From Streptomyces calvus (lineage in GTDB: Bacteria; Actinomycetota; Actinomycetes; Streptomycetales; Streptomycetaceae), in contig NZ_VCNP01000012.1 of NCBI RefSeq assembly GCF_006782915.1, positions 1-64,000 on the forward strand: a stretch of DNA of 64,000 bases, read 5' to 3'. The position numbers and the translations under genes are program-made. A model generated the notes under the pieces. It ran no database searches and was not told the DNA's origin. It saw only the letters and a program-made list of their open reading frames with translations. Every line of letters begins with the position of its first letter. The stretch's first letter is position 1. Shown piece after piece: positions 10,663-19,313 of this stretch.

Positions 10663-12348
10663 TCAGTCGTGGTCCACGGGTGCCCGGGACTCCGCGGTGA
10701 TGACGCTCTTCGCCACCAGTCGTCCGTCGTCGAAACAAAGCCGGTAGACGTCCACCCGGACGAAAAGGGCCTCGCTCGCGCGATAGTAGCGACAGGTGGT
10801 TCCCGCGGGTTCGGGTTGATACTCGTTCGGCGGATCGCTCATTTCGTTGTCGGGCAGCAGGCGCGCGACCTTGGACGTGCTGTCCCCGATCCGGAGTTGG
10901 GCGTAGTACTTGGGAGCGAGCGCGGACGTCGTCGACAGGTACGCGTAGTACCCGAGCATGCCGATGGTGAGGCAGGCGAACAGCCCGAGCGGGAGGAAGA
11001 CCACGGTGATGAAGCGGCGCCGCAGGCGTGTGGTGGCCTGGGCGAGGCCACTGGACGTCGAGTCCGCCCACGGGTCCACCGGAGGCGGGCTTCCGGCGTT
11101 CCTGATGGTCGTGGGGGTACGGGGCAGGCGCGCGACGACCTCGAAGCCGCCGTCGGGCAGCGCGGCCGCGTGGAACTCACCGCCCGCGAGCCGCGTCCGT
11201 TCCTCCAGCCCGATCAGCCCTCGCCGCCCTTGCGGACGGCCCTGCGGCGGCAGCTCCGGCGGAGCCCCGTTGCGTACGGTCACACACACTTCCGTGGCCG
11301 TGTAGGCGAGCGTGACGTTCACTTTCGCCCGGGGGGCGTGTTTCACGGCGTTCGTCAACGACTCCTGCACCACCCGGGACACGGCCTTGTCGGTCATGTT
11401 CGGCAGGGTCCCGACATCGCCCGTGCGCTCCAGTTCGACGGGCACCCCTGACTTGCGGGCCCGGTCGACGAGAACGTCGACGTCGGCGTGTGACGGGTCC
11501 ATGGGGGCGGGCGCGTCGTCCTCGCGCAGTACGCCGATGATGTCCCGCAGGCGTTCCATCGCGTTGGCCGCGCTGGCGCGCAGCTCGCCCGCCGCGTCGC
11601 GGAACTGCTCGTCGGTGTTCGGGGCGATCTGGAGGGCTCCGGCGCGCAGCGCTATCAGGCTCAGCTCGTGGCCGAGGGAGTCGTGCATGTCCTCGGCGAT
11701 CCGGGTGCGTTCTCGCAGCCTGGCCTGTTCCACGCTGATGCGCTGCTGCAGTTCCAGCTGGCGGGCGTGTTCCCAGCCGGCGTGCTGCAGTTCGTGCCGC
11801 TGGCGGTTGTACCGGCCCACCAGCCACGGCAGCAGGCAGGCGAAGATCAGGACGGTCACGAGGACGAACCACATCGGCATGGTCAGGCCGGCGACGGCCA
11901 TGGCGGCCGTCCCGGCGAAGGCCACCAGCCCCAGCGCCCCGAGCACCGCCTGCGGGTTCACCGGCAGGCGCCCCACGGTGAAGCTCGTGATGAACACCGG
12001 CAGGAGGTACGGCGACACGACGATGGCGCCGACGTCGTTGTGGGACACCCCGCTGACCCACCACAGGGCCACGCACAGGGCGAAGGAGATCAGGGGCAGC
12101 GCGCGGTGCAGCGCCACGGCGACGGCGATGACGACGGCGCCGACGAGAATGCGCCACATCCGGGTCGCGTCGGAGAACGGTCCGGGGACGAGCAGCACGG
12201 CAGGAAGGTTGAGTCCCGCCCAGACGAGGAACGCGATCAGTGGCCAGCGCTTGGGCCGCGGGGGCCGTTCCGACGGGGGAATTGCGCAAACGAGTCGGGC
12301 AAGGCCAGTGATCATGGTTGTCACAGCGTCAGAGTAGTCAGCGGCCAC
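10663..12348 (-). CDS. Sensor histidine kinase (NarL-partner class) with C-terminal extracytoplasmic BamE-like domain
   Basis: 561 residues. The N-terminal part (about 35-180) holds several membrane helices, followed by a dimerisation helix with the phospho-acceptor H222 in EDMHDSLGHELS and a HATPase domain (ESLTNAVKHA; RRGLIGLEERTRLAGG). Unusually the protein continues: a linker, another membrane helix (RRRFITVVFLPLGLFACLTI, about 455-475) and an 85-residue tail facing outward. The tail, LRIGDSTSKVARLLPDNEM through YRLCFDDGRLVAKSV, resembles the BamE/OmlA fold pattern and has two Cys. The start is uncertain: GTG 12348 or ATG 12315, neither with a strong ribosome site. It is paired with the response regulator downstream. 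Confidence 0.88.
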   Translation of the reverse strand: MAADYSDAVTTMITGLARLVCAIPPSERPPRPKRWPLIAFLVWAGLNLPAVLLVPGPFSDATRMWRILVGAVVIAVAVALHRALPLISFALCVALWWVSGVSHNDVGAIVVSPYLLPVFITSFTVGRLPVNPQAVLGALGLVAFAGTAAMAVAGLTMPMWFVLVTVLIFACLLPWLVGRYNRQRHELQHAGWEHARQLELQQRISVEQARLRERTRIAEDMHDSLGHELSLIALRAGALQIAPNTDEQFRDAAGELRASAANAMERLRDIIGVLREDDAPAPMDPSHADVDVLVDRARKSGVPVELERTGDVGTLPNMTDKAVSRVVQESLTNAVKHAPRAKVNVTLAYTATEVCVTVRNGAPPELPPQGRPQGRRGLIGLEERTRLAGGEFHAAALPDGGFEVVARLPRTPTTIRNAGSPPPVDPWADSTSSGLAQATTRLRRRFITVVFLPLGLFACLTIGMLGYYAYLSTTSALAPKYYAQLRIGDSTSKVARLLPDNEMSDPPNEYQPEPAGTTCRYYRASEALFVRVDVYRLCFDDGRLVAKSVITAESRAPVDHD

Positions 12349-12422
12349 GGGCTGCGGTACTGACGAAAGTCTACGAAGAATTGTGTTGCCGAAGCGGTTC
12401 TGTCGGCCTCGCGAATGAGGAA

Positions 12423-12465
12423 AGGGCGTTGTGCACCGAGCGGGGGTTCCCGGCGCACAACGCCC
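12423..12465 (-). terminator. Hairpin terminator after PAP2 gene
   Basis: Perfect 12-bp arms AGGGCGTTGTGC / GCACAACGCCCT. On the minus strand they are followed by TTTCCT. It lies 38 bp past the PAP2 stop. Confidence 0.75.
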
Positions 12466-12503
12466 TCGCGCTCCGGCTCGTCACCGGAACGCGCTCAGGG
12501 GGG

Positions 12504-13199
12504 TCAGCGGTACGTGGAGTGGCGCGCGTGCTGCGGAGCGCGGGCCGGCGGTGCGTACGGCGAGGCACCCAGGACGAGAGCGAGTGGGCGTTGCTGCCGG
12601 AGCCTGGTGACGGCCCGGGTGCCCGGGGTCCTCAGGGCGAGCAGGAGGAGGGGGGCCAGCAGAACGCCGAGCAGGTATCCGGCCGCGACGTCGTGCAGGT
12701 AGTGCACGCCGACGTAGACCCGGCTGAATGCGACGACGGCGGCGAGGGGAAGGGCGAGCAGGCCGATCACGCGCCAGGTGACGAACAGCGTGGCGGCGGC
12801 TGCGGCGGCGATGACCGAGTGGTTGCTGGGGAATGACCAGTCACCCGGTTCGGGGCACTCGGCGATCACCGTCACGTTCGTGACGTCCCGGCAGGGGCGC
12901 TCCTCCCGTACGAGCAGCTTGATGCCCTCGCTCAGGATGTAGACGACGGCGACCGCGGCCGGAGCGAGCAGGGCGAGCGCCATGGAACGGTCGTCCCGCC
13001 TGCGCGCCCGCCACCACTGGAACAGCAGCAGCGCGACGAAGACGAGAATGCCGCCTTCGGTGCCGATCTCACCCAGCTTCTGCATCCAGCCCGGTGTGGA
13101 GTCGGCCCATTCCGTGATGTCCCGGTAGACGCCGGCACCATTGCTGTCCGCCGCGACGTAATCGCCGTACGGTTCGGTCAGCCCCTGCAGGGTGATCAT
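12504..13199 (-). CDS. PAP2-family membrane phosphatase
   Basis: A 231-residue integral membrane protein with the three PAP2 motifs: KLLVREERP (motif 1), FPSNHS (motif 2, Asn in place of the usual Gly) and SRVYVGVHYLHD (motif 3, with nucleophile His and supporting Asp). Five to six membrane helices frame the active site, which would face outward and hydrolyse lipid pyrophosphates or phosphatidic acid-type substrates. I start at ATG 13199 (MITLQGLTEPYG) because GGGAG lies 7 nt upstream; an extension to 13268 has no site. It is divergent from the SnoaL-like gene and single by context. Confidence 0.88.
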   Translation of the reverse strand: MITLQGLTEPYGDYVAADSNGAGVYRDITEWADSTPGWMQKLGEIGTEGGILVFVALLLFQWWRARRRDDRSMALALLAPAAVAVVYILSEGIKLLVREERPCRDVTNVTVIAECPEPGDWSFPSNHSVIAAAAAATLFVTWRVIGLLALPLAAVVAFSRVYVGVHYLHDVAAGYLLGVLLAPLLLLALRTPGTRAVTRLRQQRPLALVLGASPYAPPARAPQHARHSTYR

Positions 13200-13382
13200 C
13201 GATGTGCTCCCAGCCTCATCAGCTTTCTTCCTCACCAGAACGTAAGGCCCGATCAGGCGGCGGCACATTGCACGAAGGCAATCAATGAACCCTTACTTTA
13301 GTCAGGACTTCGGACGGGACCTTCGACAATCTCCCGGTGCTTCTTGTTGAATCGCTCAGGACGCCGAACCGTCAGGAGGACC

Positions 13383-13769
13383 ATGTCCGAGCACTCGAAT
13401 GCACCCGAAACCGAGCGTGCCCCGGCCGATGCCGTCCGCCGTTACTACCGTCTCGTGGACGACGGTGACGTCGGTGGCCTGATCCAGCTGTTCGAGCCCA
13501 CCGCCGAGTACCACCGCCCCGGCTACGACAAGCTCACCGGCCATGACGAGCTGGAGCGCTTCTATCGCGAGGAACGGGTGATAGAAAGCGGACGGCACAC
13601 GATACGCGGGCTCGTCACCGCGGACCGCGAGGTGGCCGTCCAGGGAAAGTTCCGCGGAATTCTGCGGGATGGCCGGAAAGCGTCTGTCGAATTCGCGGAC
13701 TTCTTCACCGTGACACCCGCCGGGAGGTTCTCCCGGCGGAAGACATTCTTCTACACACCGCTGGTCTGA
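13383..13769 (+). CDS. SnoaL-like / NTF2-fold protein
   Basis: 128 residues with the NTF2-like cone pattern: helix AVRRYYRLVDDGDVGGLIQLFEP, AEYHRPGYDKLTGHDELERFY, then strands ending FADFFTVTPAGRFSRRKTFFYTPLV. Members serve as polyketide cyclases, hydroxylases or small-ligand binding proteins. None of the specific catalytic sets is certain here, so the reaction is unknown. AGGAGG lies 3 nt before the ATG. It is followed 18 bp later by the aminotransferase gene on the same strand, so the two form a likely operon and perhaps a piece of a biosynthetic cluster. Confidence 0.8.
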   Translation: MSEHSNAPETERAPADAVRRYYRLVDDGDVGGLIQLFEPTAEYHRPGYDKLTGHDELERFYREERVIESGRHTIRGLVTADREVAVQGKFRGILRDGRKASVEFADFFTVTPAGRFSRRKTFFYTPLV

Positions 13770-13787
13770 GGATTTCCGGGGGACACG

Positions 13788-14849
13788 ATGACTGAAACCA
13801 GCGGGGGATCCCCGGAGCGAACGCAGTTCGGTGAGTCCTTCACCGCCCACATGGTCACGTCCGTATGGACGGCCCACGAGGGCTGGTCGCCGCTGCGGCT
13901 GGGGCCGCACGCCGCGCTGTCCCTGTCACCGGCCGCCGTCGGTCTGCACTACGGCCAGGCCGTGTTCGAGGGGCTCAAGGCGCACAGAGGGGCCGACGGG
14001 ACGGTCGGTGTGTTCCGGCCGGAGGACCACGCGGCGCGCATGGCCGATTCCGCCCGGCGCCTGTCCATGCCGCCGGTGCCCGGCGACATGTTCCTGCGGG
14101 CCGTCGACCTCCTGGTCGCCGCCGACCAGGACGCCCTGCCGAGCGACCCGGGGCTGAGCCTGTACCTGCGTCCGCTGCTGTTCGCCAGCGAGGCCAACCT
14201 CGCACTGCGGCCCGCCCGGGAGTACACCTTCGTCCTGATCGCCTTCGTCACCGGCGGCTTCTTCGCGGACGGGCCCGAACCGGTGCCCGTCTGGGTCAGC
14301 TCGCGCTACACCCGGGCGACACCCGGCGGGACGGGTGGCGTGAAGTTCGCCGGCAATTACGCGCCGACCTACCTGGCGCAGGAGGAGGCGCTGCGGGCGG
14401 GCTGCCGGCAGGTGGTCTGGCTCGACTCCCAGGAACGGCGGTGGGTGGAGGAGTTGGGCGGGATGAACCTGTTCTTCGTGCGGGGCAGTGGTTCCGGCGC
14501 CCATGTGGTGACGCCACCGCTCGGCGGCACGCTGCTGCCGGGCGTCACGCGGGACTCGCTGCTCCGGCTGGCGGCGCGGCTCGGCTACGAGCCCCGGGAG
14601 GAGCGCATCGCGGTCGACCAGTGGCGGGACGAGTGCGCGGCGGGCACGATCACCGAGACCTTCGCGTCCGGTACGGCGGCCGTGGTCACGCCGGTGGGGA
14701 CGGTGCGGTACGGCGAGGAGGAGTGGAAGGTGGGGACCGGCGGCGCGGGCCCGGTGACCCTCGCGCTGCGGGACGCCCTGATCGACGCGCAGACGGGCGG
14801 CTCGCGGTCCCCGGAGGGCTGGGTCAGGACGGTCGCGCCCCGGCGGTGA
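13788..14849 (+). CDS. ilvE: Branched-chain amino acid aminotransferase (class IV PLP)
   Basis: 353 residues, the usual length for IlvE-type enzymes, which transfer amino groups between Val/Leu/Ile and 2-oxoglutarate. Diagnostic segments are LHYGQAVFEGLKAHRGADG near the N-terminus, YLRPLLFAS, the PLP Lys K186 in GGVKFAGNYAP, EELGGMNLFFV and ETFASGTAAVVTPVG. ATG 13788 follows GGGGGA. Being paired with a SnoaL-like gene and followed by a dioxygenase remnant, it may be a second, pathway-dedicated copy rather than the housekeeping enzyme. It ends 14 bp before a clean terminator hairpin. Confidence 0.92.
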   Translation: MTETSGGSPERTQFGESFTAHMVTSVWTAHEGWSPLRLGPHAALSLSPAAVGLHYGQAVFEGLKAHRGADGTVGVFRPEDHAARMADSARRLSMPPVPGDMFLRAVDLLVAADQDALPSDPGLSLYLRPLLFASEANLALRPAREYTFVLIAFVTGGFFADGPEPVPVWVSSRYTRATPGGTGGVKFAGNYAPTYLAQEEALRAGCRQVVWLDSQERRWVEELGGMNLFFVRGSGSGAHVVTPPLGGTLLPGVTRDSLLRLAARLGYEPREERIAVDQWRDECAAGTITETFASGTAAVVTPVGTVRYGEEEWKVGTGGAGPVTLALRDALIDAQTGGSRSPEGWVRTVAPRR

Positions 14850-14862
14850 GACACACGTGTGG

Positions 14863-14887
14863 GGCCGCCGTCCAGGGACGGCGGCCA
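14863..14887. terminator. Bidirectional hairpin
   Basis: Perfect arms GGCCGCCGTC / GACGGCGGCC with a 5-nt loop, between the aminotransferase stop and the converging TauD remnant. Confidence 0.7.
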
Positions 14888-14903
14888 CCTGCACGTGCGT
14901 CGG

Positions 14904-15005
14904 TCAGCCGGACATGGCGACCAGGACCCGCCGATCGCCGGTGAAGGGCCGTCGGCCATGGCCGACGGCCACGTTGTCCACCACCATCAGGTCGCCCTGG
15001 CGCCC
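14904..15005 (-). pseudogene. C-terminal remnant of a TauD/TfdA-family dioxygenase
   Basis: On the minus strand the last 34 codons before TGA 14904 read GRQGDLMVVDNVAVGHGRRP then FTGDRRVLVAMSG. This is the typical C-terminus of Fe(II)/2-oxoglutarate dioxygenases of the TauD/SyrP-like group, with the distal iron-ligand His in GHGR and the 2OG-binding Arg. Homology stops near 15005; the next codons are unrelated and no start or upstream domain exists. The gene was cut off by a deletion or recombination, leaving only this end facing the aminotransferase. Confidence 0.7.
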
Positions 15006-15385
15006 TAAAGCTCCCCCGAGAATGCCACAGGGGCAGTCCCGCCACCGGCCGGTACTGCCCACGGGAGCGTAGGTTGATCTCCTGAGGCGCGTCAAGGAAA
15101 TTCGGCCGCCCCGGAAAACACCTCGACCGTCAACCAACTTTCGTAATTCATCGACCCAACGAAAGTAATGGATTACGCTGTGCGCACACCCCTCGGACCC
15201 GCTTTGTGTCCTGGTCGAGGCGGCCGGCGTACATCTGTTCACCTGACGGTCCCCGCCGCGGCTCCGCGGACGGCCGCAACGACGGCCGCGTGCCGTCAAC
15301 GCACCGTCGTCCCCCGTCGATTGACCGGGTCACGCTGCACACAAGTCTAGGGACGCACCACCCTTTGCACGTAATGTGAGGCGGC
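15006..15385. other. Intergenic region upstream of the protease-kinase operon
   Basis: This 380-bp stretch is locally AT-richer. It contains the inverted repeat ACTTTCGT (15137-15144) / ACGAAAGT (15159-15166), overlapped by CGTAAT / ATTACG (15143-15148 and 15172-15177). These could be an operator for the operon starting at 15386. The left edge is the junction with the dioxygenase remnant. Confidence 0.4.
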
Positions 15386-16708
15386 ATGGGGGAACTGCGT
15401 GCGGACTGGAGGCTCAGGCTGCGGCGCGAGGACGCGCACGGCCCTGTCTGCGGTGCCGGCGTGCTCGTCGACCAGTACACCGCGCTGACGTGTGCGCACG
15501 TGGTGCGCCGTCCCGACGCCGTCATGTGGCTGGAGTTCGCCGAGAACAGCGCGCTCGAACCGGTCTCCGCCCGCGTCCTGCCCGGCGGCTGGCTGCCGGA
15601 GCGCGCGGACGGCGAGGACGTCGCCGTGCTGCGCCTGGACAGCCCGCGCCCGCAGGCCCGCCGTGCCCTGCTGGATCCCGGCCTGTGGGGCGGCATGGAG
15701 GTGTACACCACCGGCTACGCGGAGGGCTTCGACGGCGGCGTGAGCCTGTGGGGGCGCATCGGCGGCGTCAGCGGTGAGCGGGTGCAGCTCGACGCCGTCA
15801 TCGAGTCGGAGGCGGTGCGGGCCGGTTTCGGCGGCGCCGCGGTGTGCACCCGGCCCCGGGAGGGGTCCCCCGTGCGGGTGGTCGGCCTCGTCGTCAGCCG
15901 GCGTGGCGATCCGGTCGCGGTGCTGCCCGACGACAAGCGGCTCTCCTTCTCGTACCTGGTCCCGGTCGAGCGCATCGCGGAACTCTCGCCCGTCGTCAAG
16001 GAGTTGATCGGACCGCACGCCTGGGACCACGGCTTCGAGGAGCGGCTGCACCGCTGGTTCGACGACCCGGACGAGGACCCGGTGAAGATCACCGTGGTGC
16101 CGCCGGGCAGCGGCAAGGACCGCTCGCTGCGGCAGCTGACGCACCGCGCCCACGTCGTCCACCGCGGCGGAGCCAGCAGGCCGGACCTCATCGACCACGC
16201 GCTGGGCCGGATCGCCTTCCCGGCCAGTGAGTACCTGGCGTACTGGGACTGGCTGCGCGGCGCCAAGCCCCGGCCCGCGCGGGCGGCCGACTGCGCGCCC
16301 GGCCGGCCCGTCACCGTCCTCGTCGACGGTCTCGACGAGGAGCCCCGGCCGGGCGCACTGATCGACATCCTGGCCCGGCTGCGGGTGCTCGGCTTCCGGC
16401 TGCTGCTCGTGTTCCGCCAGGAGGGCGGCCTCGGCTGGACCGCGTCCCGCGACCGCCTGCTGCAGCCCGCCCTCCTGGCCCACGCGGACCTGCTGCTCGA
16501 GCGTCTGCAGCGCGCGGAGTTCAGCCAGGCGATCCGCCGCGGACTCGTCGACAGCGCCTCCCTCGACTCCGTCACCGAGACCGCCGACCGGCACCGGGCC
16601 GTGCGCCGCCTGATCGACGACGTACGCGACCCGCAGCAGCAACTCACCCGGCTGCGCGCACTGATCAAGGACCTGCGCGCCGATCTGAGCCGCCATGGTT
16701 TACGGTGA
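15386..16708 (+). CDS. Trypsin-like pseudoprotease fused to a degenerate P-loop domain
   Basis: 440 residues without a signal peptide. The N-terminal 200 residues are a chymotrypsin fold with H38 (TALTCAHVV) and D78 (GEDVAVLRLD), but the nucleophile motif that should read GxSGG is AGFGGAAVC, with G149 in the Ser position. Proteolysis by the standard mechanism is therefore unlikely. Residues 230-440 hold PPGSGKDR (238-245, a Walker A lacking the Ser/Thr after Lys) and PVTVLVDGLDEE (Walker B-like), recalling compact STAND-type NTPases. Trypsin-NTPase fusions are known effectors in actinobacterial conflict systems. Its last 14 bp overlap the kinase gene, making it the first gene of a five-gene operon. 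ATG 15386 has GAGG upstream. Confidence 0.82.
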   Translation: MGELRADWRLRLRREDAHGPVCGAGVLVDQYTALTCAHVVRRPDAVMWLEFAENSALEPVSARVLPGGWLPERADGEDVAVLRLDSPRPQARRALLDPGLWGGMEVYTTGYAEGFDGGVSLWGRIGGVSGERVQLDAVIESEAVRAGFGGAAVCTRPREGSPVRVVGLVVSRRGDPVAVLPDDKRLSFSYLVPVERIAELSPVVKELIGPHAWDHGFEERLHRWFDDPDEDPVKITVVPPGSGKDRSLRQLTHRAHVVHRGGASRPDLIDHALGRIAFPASEYLAYWDWLRGAKPRPARAADCAPGRPVTVLVDGLDEEPRPGALIDILARLRVLGFRLLLVFRQEGGLGWTASRDRLLQPALLAHADLLLERLQRAEFSQAIRRGLVDSASLDSVTETADRHRAVRRLIDDVRDPQQQLTRLRALIKDLRADLSRHGLR

Positions 16709-19064
16709 CGCGCCGCTCCGCCCGCCCGGGGCGGGGCCGGAGGACCCCGCGAGCAGGACGGTCTGCCCGCACCGGCACTTCACCGGTGCCCGCTGCGGCG
16801 GCACGCTGCTGCCCACCGGCCACTGCGCGGTGTGCGGCCGCGCGCGGAACGGCCCCGGGCTGCCCGCGCTGCCCGAGGACCCGCGGGAACTCGGGCCCCG
16901 CGAACTGCTGTCGCTGCCCGAGCGGGAGCCGCGTGCCGCCGAGGAACGCCTCATCGATCCCCGGATGCCGTTGCGGATCCGCATGAGCTGCTCGTCCGAG
17001 GACTGCGGCATCACCTTCGCCCCGCCGTACACCGAGGGTCCGGTGCCGCTCGAGGGCTACTGCCCGGCCTGCGGCCTGCGCTATTCGTACCGGCCGGAAC
17101 TCGCCGAGGGCGACGTGCTGCGCGACCAGTACCGGATCCTGGGTCCCATCGCGCACGGCGGCCAGGGCTGGGTCTACCTCGCCGAGGACACCCATCTCGG
17201 TGAGGTCGTCGCCGTCAAGGGCCTGCTCAACCGCTACGAGCACGACGGCGCCCGGCTGGCCGACGTCGAACGCCGCAACCTCGTCGCCATCCGCCATCCC
17301 CGCATCGTCCAGATCCGCGACTTCGTCGCCCGGAGCGACGACACCGGTCAGGTCACGGGCGGGTACATCGTCATGGACGACGTCGGCGACGGCACCCTGG
17401 TGAAGGTCGTCGAGGAGGTCCGGCGCGCCGAGTACGTCCTCGACATCGAGCACGTCGCGGCGTACGGCTGCCAGATCCTCGAAGCCTTCGCCCATCTGCA
17501 CGACGGCGGCGAACGGGTCTTCGTGTACGGCGACATGAAGCCGTCCAACGTCGTGCACCACGGGGACGGCGTCAAGGTCATCGACCTCGGCGGCATGCGC
17601 GAACAGGGCCGGAGCCAGCCGCCCGCCCACCTCACGGCCGACTACATGGCGCCGGAGACCGGCAGGTCGGGCACGCTCACCGTCGCCCACGACCTGTACA
17701 CGGTCGGCGTCACCCTGCGGGAACTCGCCCGCTGGGCGGTCGCGGAGGTACCGGGTCTCGGCACCGCCTCCTTCCGGGGCGTCGTCGAGCGCGCCGTGCG
17801 GACCGCCCCGGACCGGCGTTTCACCGACGCCCGCGAAATGGCCGGCCAACTGCGCGGCGCCCTGCGGGAGATCCGCGCGCTGCGCGGCAAGAGCGACCCG
17901 CCCGAGCCGTCCGACTACTTCCGGCCGTCCACGCAGTTGCTCGGCGCGCGGCTGGGCACGGTGCCGGGCATCGAGCACTGGCTGCACCGGCTCCCCCGCG
18001 ACCGGTACGAGCCGCCCGTGGCGCCGGCCCTCGACCCCGGCGCGCCCACACCCGCCGAGATCGCCGCCTGCCTGCCGGTGCCGAGGCCGTATCCGGGCGA
18101 TCCGCAGGCCGCACGGTTCGAGGTGAGCAGCGGCTACGACCCGCTCCGCCTCCTGGCGCAGGAGGGCGCCAAGCCCCGCTCGGTGGAGATCTGCCTGCAC
18201 AACGTGCGCGTCCTGCTGAGCCGGAACACCCCGCAGGACCTGGACCTGGCCCAGGAGGAACTCGACACGGCCGACTCCGTCCCCGGGCCGCCCGCCGTAC
18301 GCCGCTGGCGGCTGGAGTGGCACCGCGCCCTGCTCGCGCTGCGCCGGGCCGGCCACCACGGCGACCGGGGACAGGTCGCCGAGGCCCGGGCCCACTTCAC
18401 CCGAGCCGGCCTGGAACTGCCCGGCGAGTACGCGCCCAAACTGGCCCTGGCCTACTGCACGGAGTGGCTCGGCGACGACACCTCCGAGCCCACGGCCAGG
18501 GAACTGTACGAGGCGGTGTTCGCCCGCAATCCCGCACACGGCGGCGCCGCCCTCGGCCTGGCCAGGCTCGCGCTGCGCGCGCACGACCGCCGGGCGGCCA
18601 TCGACGTGCTCGGCCGGGTCCGGCCGGGCACCCTGGACCACACCGTCGCCCGGATCGCCTCCCTGCGCATCCGCGCGGCCCGGCTGCCCGGAGACGGTGA
18701 TCCGCTGCCCGCGCCGGCCGAGGTCGACGCGGTGCTGGCCGAACTGCCCGGTCTGGTGGGCCGCAGCCCCGGCGCAGGCGAGCCGAGCCTGTCCGAGGAC
18801 GAGGCGCTGCGGCTGAGCACCGAACTGCACGAATGGAAACTGGACGCGGTGCACCACCTCAGCGACCGGCACGGCCCGCCGGGCCGGCGTGCCCGGCGGC
18901 TCGACGCCCGTGCGCTGCGCCGGCTGAGCGCTCCGGAGCGGATGCTGCGCAAGCAGTTGGAGGAGCTGTACCGGCGGCTGGCGGCCCGCCACCAGGAGCC
19001 GTCCGCCGCGCACGAGCATCTGGTGGACCTCATGCACGCGATACGACCCCAGACCGTGTTCTGA
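16695..19064 (+). CDS. pknG: PknG-like Ser/Thr protein kinase with zinc ribbons and TPR tail
   Basis: 789 residues, a little longer than mycobacterial PknG (about 750). The N-terminal part has paired cysteines (CPHRHF..ARCGG, CAVCGRA, SEDCGI, CPACG), i.e. rubredoxin/zinc-ribbon-like sites. The kinase domain (about 146-400) shows the Gly loop IAHGGQGWVYLAED, ATP Lys K175 (VVAVKGL), catalytic YGDMKPSNV (D280; HRD is replaced by YGD, close to the YND of PknG), DLG at 297-299 and YMAPE. The C-terminal 380 residues are helical TPR-like repeats. The start overlaps the pseudoprotease gene. With GlnX- and SBP-like genes in the same operon, its signal probably comes from outside the cell, as in the GlnH-GlnX-PknG pathway. 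Confidence 0.92.
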   Translation: MVYGDAPLRPPGAGPEDPASRTVCPHRHFTGARCGGTLLPTGHCAVCGRARNGPGLPALPEDPRELGPRELLSLPEREPRAAEERLIDPRMPLRIRMSCSSEDCGITFAPPYTEGPVPLEGYCPACGLRYSYRPELAEGDVLRDQYRILGPIAHGGQGWVYLAEDTHLGEVVAVKGLLNRYEHDGARLADVERRNLVAIRHPRIVQIRDFVARSDDTGQVTGGYIVMDDVGDGTLVKVVEEVRRAEYVLDIEHVAAYGCQILEAFAHLHDGGERVFVYGDMKPSNVVHHGDGVKVIDLGGMREQGRSQPPAHLTADYMAPETGRSGTLTVAHDLYTVGVTLRELARWAVAEVPGLGTASFRGVVERAVRTAPDRRFTDAREMAGQLRGALREIRALRGKSDPPEPSDYFRPSTQLLGARLGTVPGIEHWLHRLPRDRYEPPVAPALDPGAPTPAEIAACLPVPRPYPGDPQAARFEVSSGYDPLRLLAQEGAKPRSVEICLHNVRVLLSRNTPQDLDLAQEELDTADSVPGPPAVRRWRLEWHRALLALRRAGHHGDRGQVAEARAHFTRAGLELPGEYAPKLALAYCTEWLGDDTSEPTARELYEAVFARNPAHGGAALGLARLALRAHDRRAAIDVLGRVRPGTLDHTVARIASLRIRAARLPGDGDPLPAPAEVDAVLAELPGLVGRSPGAGEPSLSEDEALRLSTELHEWKLDAVHHLSDRHGPPGRRARRLDARALRRLSAPERMLRKQLEELYRRLAARHQEPSAAHEHLVDLMHAIRPQTVF

Positions 19065-19124
19065 CCGCACGACCTGGAACACGGCCGTCTCCCGCACGAC
19101 ACGAACGGCGCACCAACCACCGCA

Positions 19125-19231
19125 CGACACGGCACGAACCGCGCACCAACCGCACGGCAGGACACGGCACCGCACGACACGGCAGGACACGGCAGGACAC
19201 GACACGGCAGGACACGGCACGACGGACGGAC
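19125..19231 (+). repeat. Short imperfect tandem repeats between kinase and vWA genes
   Basis: The units GGCACGA and ACACGGCAGG recur many times in degenerate order. The tract lies in a 249-bp non-coding gap inside an otherwise overlapping operon. A GGAGGTGAG-type repeat at 19272-19312 then supplies several possible ribosome sites for the next gene. Confidence 0.6.
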
Positions 19232-19313
19232 CGGCACCCGGCACCCGGCACGCGCGGGGCGCCGCGGCGACGGAGGTGATGGAAGTGACGGAGGTGAGGG
19301 AGGTGAGGGATCG

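Noticed and set aside
19125-19231. Repeat tract as a CRISPR array or attachment site
   Set aside because: Units are short (7-10 bp), degenerate and without spacers; no integrase is present.
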